From: DASUBV01 sp035532295
GTDB lineage: Bacteria > Actinomycetota > Actinomycetes > Streptosporangiales > Streptosporangiaceae
DNA: 64,000 nucleotides
Reading direction: 5' to 3'
Assembly (NCBI GenBank): GCA_035532295.1
Contig: DATKRH010000172.1
Span: forward strand, 10,093-74,092
Below the pieces are notes generated by a model. The model did no database searches, was not told the origin of the DNA, and saw only the letters and a list, made by a program, of their open reading frames with translations. Position 1 is the stretch's first letter; each line of letters begins with the position of its first letter. The translations under genes were made by a program, and so were the position numbers. Positions 33,926 to 42,048 of this stretch are shown here, piece after piece.

Positions 33926-34699
33926 ATGACAGGCAAGCTGGCCGGCAGGGTAGCGGTCGTGACCGGGGCAGGCTCTGGCATCGGCCGGGCGGCGGCGGCG
34001 CTCTTTGCCCGTGAGGGGGCCGTGGTCGCGATCGTGGACCTCGTCGCCCGGGCGGCCAAGGAGACCGCGGCGGAGATCACCGAGGCTGGCGGCCAGGCGA
34101 TCTCGGTCAGTGCCGACATCTCGGCAGCGGACCAGGTGGAAAATGCCTTCACCCAGATCCACAACGAGTACGGCCGGGTGGATGTCCTCTACAACAACGC
34201 GGGCGTGAACAGCAGCGGCTCAGTGATCGACGCGACCGACGAGGACTGGGACCGGAGTTTCGCGGTCAACGCCAAGGGGACGTTCCTGTGCTCACGGGCG
34301 GCCGCGCGGCTGATGGTGCAGACCGGAGGGGGCTCCATCGTCAACCAGGGCTCGGTCGCGGCGGTCGTCGGCGTCGCGAACTTCGCCTCGTACTGCGCGT
34401 CCAAGGGAGCGGTCGTGGCACTCACCCGGTCCATGTCCGTCGACCTCGCGCCACGCGGTGTCCGCGTCAACGTCATCTGCCCGGGTACGGTGTACACGCC
34501 GCTGATGGAGCCGATGCTCCGGGCGCGCGGCGGCGGTGACATGGCGGCCGGGCTGGCGCTGACCGTGGCGAAGTACCCCATCGGCCGGCTCGGGACGCCG
34601 GAGGAGATCGCGGCGGTGGCCCTCTTCCTGGCCTCCGACGACTCTTCCTTCCTCACCGGCTCCGTCCTCACCGCGGACGGTGGCATGACGTCACAGTGA
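33926..34699 (+). CDS. Hydroxyalkyl-CoM dehydrogenase-like SDR (second enzyme)
   Basis: This 257-residue SDR follows the first at 30 bases spacing. Typical features are TGAGSGIG, NNAGVNS, QGSVAAVVG, YCASK, and AKYPIGRLGTPEEIA followed by GGMTSQ. It is closer to XecE, the S-hydroxypropyl-CoM dehydrogenase, than to XecD. In XecE an Arg and a Lys three apart bind the CoM sulfonate. Here the Lys of VAKYP is kept but the Arg position is Thr (LTVAK), so it may accept a different CoM conjugate or the other stereoisomer. The start ATG at 33926 follows GAGAGGAAA. Confidence 0.85.
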   Translation: MTGKLAGRVAVVTGAGSGIGRAAAALFAREGAVVAIVDLVARAAKETAAEITEAGGQAISVSADISAADQVENAFTQIHNEYGRVDVLYNNAGVNSSGSVIDATDEDWDRSFAVNAKGTFLCSRAAARLMVQTGGGSIVNQGSVAAVVGVANFASYCASKGAVVALTRSMSVDLAPRGVRVNVICPGTVYTPLMEPMLRARGGGDMAAGLALTVAKYPIGRLGTPEEIAAVALFLASDDSSFLTGSVLTADGGMTSQ

Positions 34700-34719
34700 C
34701 GGTGCGGACCGTCATGGCC

Positions 34720-34758
34720 GCCTGTCCTGCCGGGACATATCTGTCCTGGCAGGACAGG
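34720..34758. terminator. Long hairpin after the SDR genes, followed by T-rich tract
   Basis: GCCTGTCCTGCC and its complement GGCAGGACAGGC form a perfect 12-bp outer stem. GGACA and TGTCC form an inner stem with a TATC loop. TTCTTTT follows at 34768-34774. It can terminate the 2-KPCC/SDR operon. TCCTG-G-CAGGA (34744-34754) inside it also matches an 11-bp motif found before the E1 alpha and comA genes, so it could double as an operator. Confidence 0.6.
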
Positions 34759-34762
34759 CGCC

Positions 34763-34818
34763 GCGGATTCTTTTGTCCTGCAGACAGTTAGCGAGCCGTG
34801 CGGCCGACTGCCTACGCT
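34763..34818 (+). promoter_or_regulatory. CoM-locus promoter element upstream of the second PucR gene
   Basis: GCGGATTCTTTTGTCCTG (34763-34780) is a variant of the shared box. TACGCT at 34813 lies 38 bases after the GTCC and looks like a -10 hexamer. GTG 34850 is 75 bases from the GTCC. Confidence 0.5.
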
Positions 34819-34849
34819 GCCACCACCTGATCCACGGGGCGGTGGAAGA

Positions 34850-36565
34850 GTGGGCACAATATCGTCAGCACCAGAGGTGCGTAGCGCGTCATCGCCAGAT
34901 GCCCGCGGCGACACGCTCGCCTCGCTGCGCAGCCAGCTGACCAACCTGCGGGCGCTGCTGGTCCTGTCCATCCTGATGACCGAGAGCGCCGACGACGGGC
35001 AGATACTCCGGCTGGCCGCGTCGTCTGCCTCGTCGCTCGGATCATGGCGGATCGCGGGCTTCCTGGTGGGCGACAGCTGGCTGGCCGGCACCCGGGCCAC
35101 CGGCGCGATGTCCGCGGAACTGACCGGCCAGCTTCGCGCGCTGCCCGAGGCTGGCGGCCCGGTGACCGTGCTCGGCACCGCGTGGGCATGGGCGTACCCG
35201 ATGCGCAGCATCGCGGGGCAGCTCGGCTACATGGTCGTGTGCGCCGAGCGTGAGCCGGGCGTCGACGAGCAGTTCCTCGCGCAGGTGGTGGCGCAGCAGA
35301 CCGGGGTCGCGGTGTCCAATGCGCGGCTGCACGGCCGGGAGCGTGACACGGCGCTCGAACTGGCCAGGACGAACGCGGCGCTTGAGGATACGGTGACCAC
35401 CTTGCGTCGCGGGATGCAGATCCACGAGCGCCTCACCCGGGTCGCGGCGGCTGGCGAAGGGGCGGCCGGCATCGCCGAGGCGCTGCATGACCTGACCGGA
35501 CTGCCGGTGGCGGTCGAGGACCGGTACGGCAACCTGTCCGCATGGGCGGGTCCGGGCAAGCCCGCCGCCTACCCGAAGGCGCCGGCGTACGACCGGGAGC
35601 AGCTCGTCCGCCGGCTGACGATCGAGGGCCGGTCGGTACGCGACGGCGACCGGGTGGTCGCGCTGGCGTCCCCGCGCCCTGGCGTGCTAGGCCTGCTCGC
35701 TCTCATGGACCCGGGCCGCGGCGCTGCCACCACGGACGTGATGGCTCTCGAGCACGGAGCTACCGTCCTGGCCGTCGAGCTGGCCCGGCTGCGCGGGCTG
35801 GCCGACACCGAGCTCCGGGTACGCCGCGAGCTTGTGCACGACCTGCTCACCGGCACCGACGATGAGAGTGCCTACCTGCGTGCCGAAGCGCTGGGTTACG
35901 ACCTGGGGCTGCCACACCAGGTGGCGGTCGTGGAAGCCGCGGAACGATCACGTGCCCACGAGGAAGTCCTGCACGCCGCCCGGCGCGCGCTGCGCCAGCA
36001 ACAGCTGCCGGGGCTGCTGGGCACGATGGCCGGCACCGTGGTGATCGTCGCTCCCGGCGGCGGCATCGACTGGGAGGCGCTGCGCCAGGCCACCATGGCT
36101 CAGCTGGGTGGCAGCCGTTGCCGGATGGGAGTCGGTGAGGCGTATCCGCGGCCGTCCCAGCTGTCGCGCTCACTGCGTGAGGCCCGGCTCGCGCTCCGGC
36201 TGCAGAAGGCTTCGTCGGCGGGCGAGCAGACCTCGGTCTTCGCCGACCTCGACGTCCTGCGGATGCTGGCATCCGTCGACGATCTCGCCGACGTGGAGGG
36301 CTTCGTCCGTAAATGGCTCGGCGCCCTGGCCGACTACGACGAGCACAAGCACACCGAGCTGCTGAAGACGCTCACTCAGTATCTCCAGCACGGCGGTGGC
36401 TACGAAGCCACCTCCAGCGCACTGTCGGTACACCGCAGCACGCTGAAGTACCGGCTCCAGCGGATCCGTGACCTGACCGGATTTGATCTGGGCGATCCGG
36501 AGATCCACTTCAACCTGCAGCTCGCGACCAGGGCCTGGGTGACCCTTCAGGCACTGCGCGGCTGA
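34850..36565 (+). CDS. PucR/CdaR-family transcriptional regulator (second copy)
   Basis: This 571-residue paralogue of the first PucR regulator has the same layout: GAF-like sensor (about 25-190, with AYPMRSIAGQLGYMV), CdaR-like middle and C-terminal HTH_30 (LSVHRSTLKYRLQRIRDLTGFDLGDPEIHFN). The shared segments (LPVAVEDRYGNLSAWAGPGKP, LALRLQKASS) show a duplication before or at formation of the locus. The GTG at 34850 lies after the GCGG-GTCC element and the hairpin at 34720. It is 48 bases before the E1 alpha gene and probably controls that operon or the 2-KPCC genes. Confidence 0.9.
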   Translation: MGTISSAPEVRSASSPDARGDTLASLRSQLTNLRALLVLSILMTESADDGQILRLAASSASSLGSWRIAGFLVGDSWLAGTRATGAMSAELTGQLRALPEAGGPVTVLGTAWAWAYPMRSIAGQLGYMVVCAEREPGVDEQFLAQVVAQQTGVAVSNARLHGRERDTALELARTNAALEDTVTTLRRGMQIHERLTRVAAAGEGAAGIAEALHDLTGLPVAVEDRYGNLSAWAGPGKPAAYPKAPAYDREQLVRRLTIEGRSVRDGDRVVALASPRPGVLGLLALMDPGRGAATTDVMALEHGATVLAVELARLRGLADTELRVRRELVHDLLTGTDDESAYLRAEALGYDLGLPHQVAVVEAAERSRAHEEVLHAARRALRQQQLPGLLGTMAGTVVIVAPGGGIDWEALRQATMAQLGGSRCRMGVGEAYPRPSQLSRSLREARLALRLQKASSAGEQTSVFADLDVLRMLASVDDLADVEGFVRKWLGALADYDEHKHTELLKTLTQYLQHGGGYEATSSALSVHRSTLKYRLQRIRDLTGFDLGDPEIHFNLQLATRAWVTLQALRG

Positions 36566-36613
36566 GCGCCTCGTGCCGCCGGCTGAGGGCACCTGCCGTC
36601 GCAGGGGCCGATC

Positions 36614-37666
36614 GTGCGGAGCCAGGACCCCCAGTTGATCCTGCCAGGACGAGGTAGCCGTGCGGCGGCCAGCCGTAGCGTCCCCGTCATGGAGTCCCCC
36701 GATGGCCTTGAGCTCTACACGCGGATGAGCTTCCTGCGCAGGTTCCTGGAGAAGGTCGACTCGCTGTACCGGCAGGGGCAGATCCACGGGCCCGTCCACC
36801 TGGGGCTCGGCCAGGAGGCCATCGCGATCGGTGCCGCGTCGGTACTCCGGCCCGGTGACTACTCGATCGGCACCTACCGCGGCCACGCGCATGCGCTCGC
36901 CCGCGGCGCCCCGCCCGACGCGGTACTCGCCGAACTGCTCGGCCGCACGGGCGGGATCTGCGCGGGCAAGGGCGGGTCGATGCACATCACCAGCGTCGAG
37001 CACGGGTACTACGGGTCATACGCCATCGTCGGCGCCCACCTCCCGGTCGCCTGCGGGCTCGCCTGGGCCGCGAAGATCCGGCACACCGACCAGGTCACGG
37101 TGTGCTTCTTCGGCGACGGTGCGGTGAACATCGGGGCGTTCCACGAAGCGGTGAACCTGGCCGCGGTCTGGCGGCTGCCTGTCGTGTTCGTCTGCGAGAA
37201 CAACTGGTACATGGAGTACACGCCGATCGCCGACGTCATCCCCGTCGCCCGGCCTGCCGCAGACCGCGCGGCAGCCTACGGGCTGGCGCCGGTCGTGGTC
37301 GATGGCAATGACGTGCTGGCCGTGCGGCAGGTGATCGGCGACGCGGTCGCCGCCGCCAGGAACCAGCAGGGACCGAGCCTGATCGAAGCGCAGACCTACC
37401 GGCTGAAGGGCCATTCGGGCGCCGACGGCGGCAGCTACCGGCCGGCCGACGAGGTGGCGCGGTGGGCGCTGCGCGAGCCGCTGCTGCTGTCGCGGGCGGC
37501 GCTGCTGCGGGCAGGCACCGCCGAAGCCGCGCTGGACGAGATCGATAGCCGCGCGCGGGCCGGCCTCGCCGCCCTGGCGCGGGACGTGCTCGCGCGGCCG
37601 GTCCCAGATCCGGCGACCGCCTGGACAGACGTGTGGAGCGACGGGGGCTGGCAATGGCGGAACTGA
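36614..37666 (+). CDS. Thiamine-diphosphate E1 alpha subunit (acetoin/2-oxoacid dehydrogenase type)
   Basis: This 350-residue alpha subunit has the thiamine-diphosphate motif GDGAVNIGAFHEAVNL...VVFVCENNWY (GDG to NN about 30 residues apart) and the substrate-pocket HLGLGQEAIAIG and GGSMHI segments. It is closer to acetoin dehydrogenase E1 alpha than to pyruvate dehydrogenase. The GTG at 36614 has AGGGG six bases away; the ATG at 36689 (MESPDGLELYTRM) is the alternative and would place a TCCTGCCAGGA motif upstream of the gene. Overlap with the beta subunit is 13 bases. No E2 lipoyl transferase is nearby, which is unusual. Confidence 0.88.
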   Translation: MRSQDPQLILPGRGSRAAASRSVPVMESPDGLELYTRMSFLRRFLEKVDSLYRQGQIHGPVHLGLGQEAIAIGAASVLRPGDYSIGTYRGHAHALARGAPPDAVLAELLGRTGGICAGKGGSMHITSVEHGYYGSYAIVGAHLPVACGLAWAAKIRHTDQVTVCFFGDGAVNIGAFHEAVNLAAVWRLPVVFVCENNWYMEYTPIADVIPVARPAADRAAAYGLAPVVVDGNDVLAVRQVIGDAVAAARNQQGPSLIEAQTYRLKGHSGADGGSYRPADEVARWALREPLLLSRAALLRAGTAEAALDEIDSRARAGLAALARDVLARPVPDPATAWTDVWSDGGWQWRN

Positions 37667-38667
37667 CCTACCGGCAGGCTGTCGCCGCCGCGCTCGCCCA
37701 GGAGATGGCGCGCGACGAGCGCGTCGTGCTGCTCGGCGAGGACGTGGCGAGCGGGGGGGTGTTCAAGACGACCGGCGGGCTGCGCGAGCGGTTCGGGCCG
37801 GACCGGGTATGGGACACGCCGATTTCGGAGCAGGCCATCGCGGGCGCGGCGATGGGCGCCGCGATGGCCGGCCTGCGGCCGGTTGCCGAGATCATGTTCG
37901 CCGACTTCTACGCGACCTGCTGGGACCAGGTGGCGAACGAGATCGCGAAGATCCGCTACATGACCGGCGGGCAGGTCAGCATGCCGCTCGTGCTGAGGGG
38001 CGCGAACGGCTCGGGCGGTCTCGGGTTCGGCAGCCAGCACGGCCAGTCGGCGGAGAACTGGGCCATGTGCGTGCCAGGACTCAAGATCGTGTCGCCAGCC
38101 GGCCCGGCCGAGGCGTTCGGCTTGCTGGCCGCCGCCATCCGGGACAACGACCCGGTCCTGGTCTTCGAGCACAAGGCGCTGTACGGCGGCAAGGAGAACG
38201 TGCCGGAGGGCGAGCATGTGCTGCCGCTCGGCCGGGCCCGCACCGTGCGCAGCGGAGGCGATGTCACCCTCGTCGGGCTGTCCATCACGGTGCGGACCTG
38301 CCTGGCGGCGGCCGACGAACTGGCCGCCGCCGGCGTCGAGGCCGAGGTCATCGACCTGCGGACGCTGGTGCCCCTGGACGCCGCCGCCGTGCTCGCCTCG
38401 GTGGCGCGCACCGGGCGGCTGGTCGTGGTGGAAGAGAATCCTGGCCAGCTGGGCTGGGGTGCCTCGATCGCGGCGATCGCGGCGCAGGAGGCGTTCGGCG
38501 ACCTGGTCGCCCCGGTCACCAGGGTCAGCGGCGGCAACGTTCCGCTGCCGGTGGCGGCCTCACTCGAGGCCGAGGTGGACGTCTCGCCGCAGCGTGTCGT
38601 GGCGGCGATCCGCGGGCTCCTGGACCGCGGCAAGCAGGTAAGCGGTACCCGTCATCGAGAAAGGTGA
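37654..38667 (+). CDS. Thiamine-diphosphate E1 beta subunit
   Basis: This 337-residue beta subunit is paired with the upstream alpha subunit. It starts MAELTYRQAVAAALAQEMARD, contains GEDVASGGVFKTTGGL, the DTPISEQAIAGAAMGAAMAG stretch, the KIRYMTGG cofactor region and a C-terminal transketolase-like domain (VEEAE-type EVIDLRTLVPLD). GGGGG precedes the ATG at 37654. Together with E1 alpha it can decarboxylate or cleave a 2-oxo acid or an acetoin-like compound. The nearest family is the AcoAB pair. No E2 follows; the next gene is the CoM transferase. Confidence 0.9.
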   Translation: MAELTYRQAVAAALAQEMARDERVVLLGEDVASGGVFKTTGGLRERFGPDRVWDTPISEQAIAGAAMGAAMAGLRPVAEIMFADFYATCWDQVANEIAKIRYMTGGQVSMPLVLRGANGSGGLGFGSQHGQSAENWAMCVPGLKIVSPAGPAEAFGLLAAAIRDNDPVLVFEHKALYGGKENVPEGEHVLPLGRARTVRSGGDVTLVGLSITVRTCLAAADELAAAGVEAEVIDLRTLVPLDAAAVLASVARTGRLVVVEENPGQLGWGASIAAIAAQEAFGDLVAPVTRVSGGNVPLPVAASLEAEVDVSPQRVVAAIRGLLDRGKQVSGTRHRER

Positions 38668-38672
38668 AATCA

Positions 38673-39713
38673 ATGGAGATTCGCGGCGAAGAGGTCCTGC
38701 TCCCCGTCTCGGCGGTGTCGGCGTTCCCGCGGCCGCACTGGCTGCAGGGGCGCGTGCTGGGGTCGCTGGGTGAGCCGGTGTACCGCAGCCACAGCCTGCG
38801 GGTGGCCTACGAGGATGCCTGCAAGATCTGCGCGCATGAGCAGGAGAACGCTGGCCTGGACATCCTGACCGACGGCGCCCAGTACTACGAGTGGGAGGCG
38901 CCAGGCTTCCAGCTGGAGCCGATCTTCCATTTCATCCCCGAGAACCTGGGCGGCTTCGCGCCGTACGGGCCGCCAGGGGACGGGCCGAAGTACCGGCCGT
39001 TCTATCAGGCAGTCGTCAAAGACAAGATCACCTGGGAGCGGCCGATCTTCGAGAGCGTGGTCATGACCATGCAGAACGCGACCGACAAGCCGTTCAAGAT
39101 AGCCTTCCTCGGCCCGGCCCAGCAGAGCGTCATCGTCAGGGACGAGTACTACGGCGACCAGGTCGCCGTCGCCAGGGACCTGGCGATCGCGATGAATTCC
39201 GAGCTCAAGTACCTGGTCAGCATAGGTCTGGAGTCCGTGCAGCTGATCGACGTGCTCGCGCCCTATACCCAGGACCGCTGGCAGATCGAGATGCAGGAGA
39301 TCATGTTCGACGGCGTGGACGCGATCAAGTTCTGGCACATCTGCTACGGCAGCGTGGACGGCCAGCGGGACGTGTTCGACGGCAAGGCCGCCGAGATGAT
39401 GCCGCTGTTCAAGGAGTCCCCGGTGGACGTGATCCACCTGGAGTTCACCAACAAGGGCTTCGACGAGCTGGAAGCGTTCCGCGACTTCCCCGCCGACAAG
39501 GTGCTGGGCGTCGGCGTGGTCGACGCCAAGAACCTCATGGTGGAGACCCCCGAGCAGATCGAGGCGAGGATCCGCGGCGCGCTTGAAGTAGTGCCGGCCG
39601 ACCGGCTGCTCATCGCCCCCGACTGCGGCCTCGGCTACTTCAGCCGGACCGTCGCCTACGCGAAGTTGCGCGCCATGGGCCAGGCCGCCGCGTCGGTGCG
39701 CAGCACGCTCTGA
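38673..39713 (+). CDS. Epoxyalkane:CoM transferase-like protein (first copy)
   Basis: EaCoMT (XecA) opens epoxides with CoM thiolate, a zinc-dependent MetE-like reaction that is the entry step of bacterial CoM-dependent alkene oxidation. This 346-residue protein has the zinc ligands in the expected H-x-C...C pattern: H222 and C224 in FWHICYGS and C318 in APDCGLGYF. An AAAGGTGA site precedes the ATG at 38673, five bases after the E1 beta stop. It differs in length and in most loops from the second copy at 47350-48453. The aromatic EWEAPGFQLEPIFHFI region may line the substrate pocket. The epoxide substrate is unknown. Confidence 0.88.
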   Translation: MEIRGEEVLLPVSAVSAFPRPHWLQGRVLGSLGEPVYRSHSLRVAYEDACKICAHEQENAGLDILTDGAQYYEWEAPGFQLEPIFHFIPENLGGFAPYGPPGDGPKYRPFYQAVVKDKITWERPIFESVVMTMQNATDKPFKIAFLGPAQQSVIVRDEYYGDQVAVARDLAIAMNSELKYLVSIGLESVQLIDVLAPYTQDRWQIEMQEIMFDGVDAIKFWHICYGSVDGQRDVFDGKAAEMMPLFKESPVDVIHLEFTNKGFDELEAFRDFPADKVLGVGVVDAKNLMVETPEQIEARIRGALEVVPADRLLIAPDCGLGYFSRTVAYAKLRAMGQAAASVRSTL

Positions 39714-39754
39714 TGGCGCCACTGGGGCCGGGACGCCGGGAGCGCCCCGGCTCG

Positions 39755-39772
39755 GCGGTGTTATCGTCGCCC
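39755..39772 (+). promoter_or_regulatory. Weak CoM-locus box upstream of the second MEDS gene
   Basis: GCGGTGTTATCGTCGCCC resembles the shared box with one interruption. It sits 72 bases (GTC to ATG) before the MEDS gene. No -10 hexamer is visible at the spacing used elsewhere, so this member is the weakest. Confidence 0.3.
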
Positions 39773-39837
39773 AGGTGGCAGCGTGGCTCGGGGACGCCGG
39801 CGCGGGCGGGAAGCCGGCGGCCGATCGGAGGCGGGAC

Positions 39838-40455
39838 ATGACGGCGGATGCGCGGTACGAGGTGCTGGGCCTGCAACTGGGCGCCGGTGATCACATCTGC
39901 GGGTTTTACCGGATGCCGTCCGAGCGTGACGACATCCTCATCCCCTTCCTGGTCGAGGGCCTCAAGGCCGGCGATACGTGCACCTGCGTGGTGGATAGCT
40001 GCACGCCCGACGACGTGCTGGCGAAAATGTCCGAGCGCCTCGAGGTCGATTCGTACCTATCGGTCAGCCAGCTGGAGGTGCTCGACTCCTCCAGCACCTA
40101 CCTGGCCGACGGTGGCTTCCTGCCGGAGCGGATGCTGAAGTTCTGGGAGGCCAAGGCGCGGCAGGGCCCGTGCCGCGCCGGCGGACCCGGGTTCGCGCGC
40201 AACATCGGCGACATGAGCTGGGCGCACCGCAACGGGCCGGGAGTCGCTGAGCTGATCGGCTACGAATCTGAGCTGAACCGGATCATGTCGAACTTCCCGC
40301 AGGTCAACCTGTGCCTGTACGACCTGACCCGGTGCTCAGGAGACCTGATCATGGATGTGCTGAAGACCCATCCCAAGGCACTGCTCGGCGGCATGATCAT
40401 CGACAACCCGTACTACCTGGAGCCGGACGAGTTCCTGGCCAGCCGCGAAGGCTGA
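39838..40455 (+). CDS. MEDS-domain sensory protein (second copy)
   Basis: This 205-residue paralogue of 28997-29626 has GDHICGFYRMPSERDDILIPFL, GDTCTCVVDS, FWEAKA, GDMSWAHRN, GYESELNRIMS and NPYYLEPDEFL. It keeps the same order of conserved segments, with differing ligand-facing parts. It has no DNA-binding domain, so it probably acts through a partner such as a PucR protein or as a ligand-binding switch. The upstream gene (39713 stop) is 124 bases away; the following ALDH gene is convergent, so this is a single-gene unit. Confidence 0.85.
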   Translation: MTADARYEVLGLQLGAGDHICGFYRMPSERDDILIPFLVEGLKAGDTCTCVVDSCTPDDVLAKMSERLEVDSYLSVSQLEVLDSSSTYLADGGFLPERMLKFWEAKARQGPCRAGGPGFARNIGDMSWAHRNGPGVAELIGYESELNRIMSNFPQVNLCLYDLTRCSGDLIMDVLKTHPKALLGGMIIDNPYYLEPDEFLASREG

Positions 40456-40478
40456 GATCGGGTTGGTACCCGGACGGC

Positions 40479-41900
40479 TTAACGGCCGTGCGCGCGCCAG
40501 TGCGCGGCGAACAGGTCCTCCTCGCTCACTGCCTTCGGCTCAATGGGCCGCGACACCCAGGTGAGGTTGATGAAGTGCCGTGCGTTGACGTTCTCGGTGG
40601 TGATGTTGCCGCCCCAGGTGCCGCAGCTGAGGCTGAGCGTGAACGGCAGGCCGTTGCGCGGGCTGCCCGCTCCCTCGTTGAGGTTCTGGTTGACCAGCAC
40701 CCGCGCCGTCCTGGTGGTCAGCGCGAGCCGCTCGACATTGGCCTCCGACCTCGTGTGGATCCCGCAGGTGTGGCCCAGGCCCTGGTAGGCAGTGATGTCG
40801 TTGACCAGCTCCGCGGCGGCGTCGATGTCGCCTTCGTAGCGGTAGATCGCGAGCACGACGGACAGCTTCTCGCCGGAGAACGGGTGGTCAGGCCCGGTGC
40901 CGGTCTCCTCCACCAGGAGCATGGGGCAGTCCTCCGCGACCTGGAACCCGGCCAGCTCCGCGATGTGCGCCGCTGACTTCGCTACCACGGCGATCGCGGG
41001 CACCGCGCCGCCGTCCGGCCACATCAGCGCGCGCAGGGCGTCCTTCTGCTGATCGTCGCACAGGTGGGCGCCACCGCCGGTGAGCCGACCGACCAGGTCG
41101 TCGTAGATCGCCGCATGCGCGATTACCGAGTTGTCGGCCAGGCAGCTGGTGGCGTAGTCGAACGTCTTCGCCGCGGCGATGGCGGCTGCCGCGTCCGCCA
41201 CGTCAGCGGTCTCGTCCACCACGTGCACGGCGTTTCCGACCCCCACGCCGTAGGCCGGGGTGCCGGAACTGTACGCGGCGCGCACCATGCCGGAGCCGCC
41301 GGTGGCCACCACCAGGTCAGCCTGCCGCATGAGCTCCTGCGTCTTCGGCAGCGATGGCGCGGGCAGTGACTGCACCAGGTCCGCGGGCGCGCCCACCTGC
41401 TCGCAGGCGGCACGCATGAACGCGATCACGGCCTCGGTGGTTCCCCGGGTCCTCGGGTGCGGGGCGCAGATGATGGCGTTGCGGCCCTTGAGCGCGAAGA
41501 GCGTCTTGACGGGCGGCGTCGCGTCCGGGCCGGTGGTCGGGATCAGCGCCGCGACCACGCCGACCGGCTTGGCGATTTTCACCAGCCCGGCGGAGGGCAG
41601 CTCCTCGACCACGCCGACGGTGCGCAACCCGGCCATGTCGGCCAGCACCCCGGTGACCCGCTTGTTGATCTTGGTTACCTTGTCCGCGTAGTTGCCGAAC
41701 CCGCCCTCGTCCACCGCGAGCCTGGCCAGCGACTCGGCGCGGTCCTTGCGGACCACGGCCCAGGCAACGGCGGTGACCAGCTCATCAACCTGTTCCTGCG
41801 TGTAGTGCTCGATGGCGCGTGCCGCAGCGCGGGCACGCCCCACGACAGCCGCGATCTCGTCCCGCACGAGGCTGTCCGCCTGGTCTTTGCGCTCACTCAT
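40479..41900 (-). CDS. CoA-acylating aldehyde dehydrogenase-like protein
   Basis: This 473-residue aldehyde dehydrogenase of the acylating (EutE/AdhE/SauS-like) group converts an aldehyde plus CoA to an acyl-CoA with NAD(P). Seen: KIAKPVGVVAALIPTTGPDATP, the catalytic Cys253 in DYATSCLADNS, and GSPRNGLPFTLSLSCGTWGGN. The absence of the usual general-base Glu of non-acylating enzymes fits the acylating group. In this locus it could convert a CoM-derived or two-carbon aldehyde (for example acetaldehyde or a sulfonated one) to its CoA ester. The ATG at 41900 is chosen by family length. It is divergent from the disulfide reductase-like gene. Confidence 0.9.
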   Translation of the reverse strand: MSERKDQADSLVRDEIAAVVGRARAAARAIEHYTQEQVDELVTAVAWAVVRKDRAESLARLAVDEGGFGNYADKVTKINKRVTGVLADMAGLRTVGVVEELPSAGLVKIAKPVGVVAALIPTTGPDATPPVKTLFALKGRNAIICAPHPRTRGTTEAVIAFMRAACEQVGAPADLVQSLPAPSLPKTQELMRQADLVVATGGSGMVRAAYSSGTPAYGVGVGNAVHVVDETADVADAAAAIAAAKTFDYATSCLADNSVIAHAAIYDDLVGRLTGGGAHLCDDQQKDALRALMWPDGGAVPAIAVVAKSAAHIAELAGFQVAEDCPMLLVEETGTGPDHPFSGEKLSVVLAIYRYEGDIDAAAELVNDITAYQGLGHTCGIHTRSEANVERLALTTRTARVLVNQNLNEGAGSPRNGLPFTLSLSCGTWGGNITTENVNARHFINLTWVSRPIEPKAVSEEDLFAAHWRAHGR

Positions 41901-41959
41901 GCGACCTAGCGTGACCCGTCCGGCGGCGGATTCCACTGATCTGGCGGGGCGAGCCTGCG

Positions 41960-42013
41960 GCGGTTCTTTGTCCCCGGAAGACCTGACCTGCGGGGTGGCG
42001 CTGCCCGCATGCT
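41960..42013 (+). promoter_or_regulatory. CoM-locus promoter element between ALDH and disulfide-reductase genes
   Basis: GCGGTTCTTTGTCCCC (41960-41975) is the best-matching copy of the shared box. CATGCT lies exactly 38 bases after the GTCC (42008). GTG 42049 is 79 bases from the GTCC. The element is between divergent genes and could serve both. Confidence 0.5.
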
Positions 42014-42048
42014 CGTTCCTGACCGGGGTGAGAAGGCGAGGACGGCAC

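Noticed and set aside
37809..39713. A 634-codon frame that would fuse an Arg/Gly-rich region to the first EaCoMT-like protein
   Set aside because: The first half is the shadow of E1 beta. The EaCoMT-like gene has its own ATG with a ribosome site at 38673.
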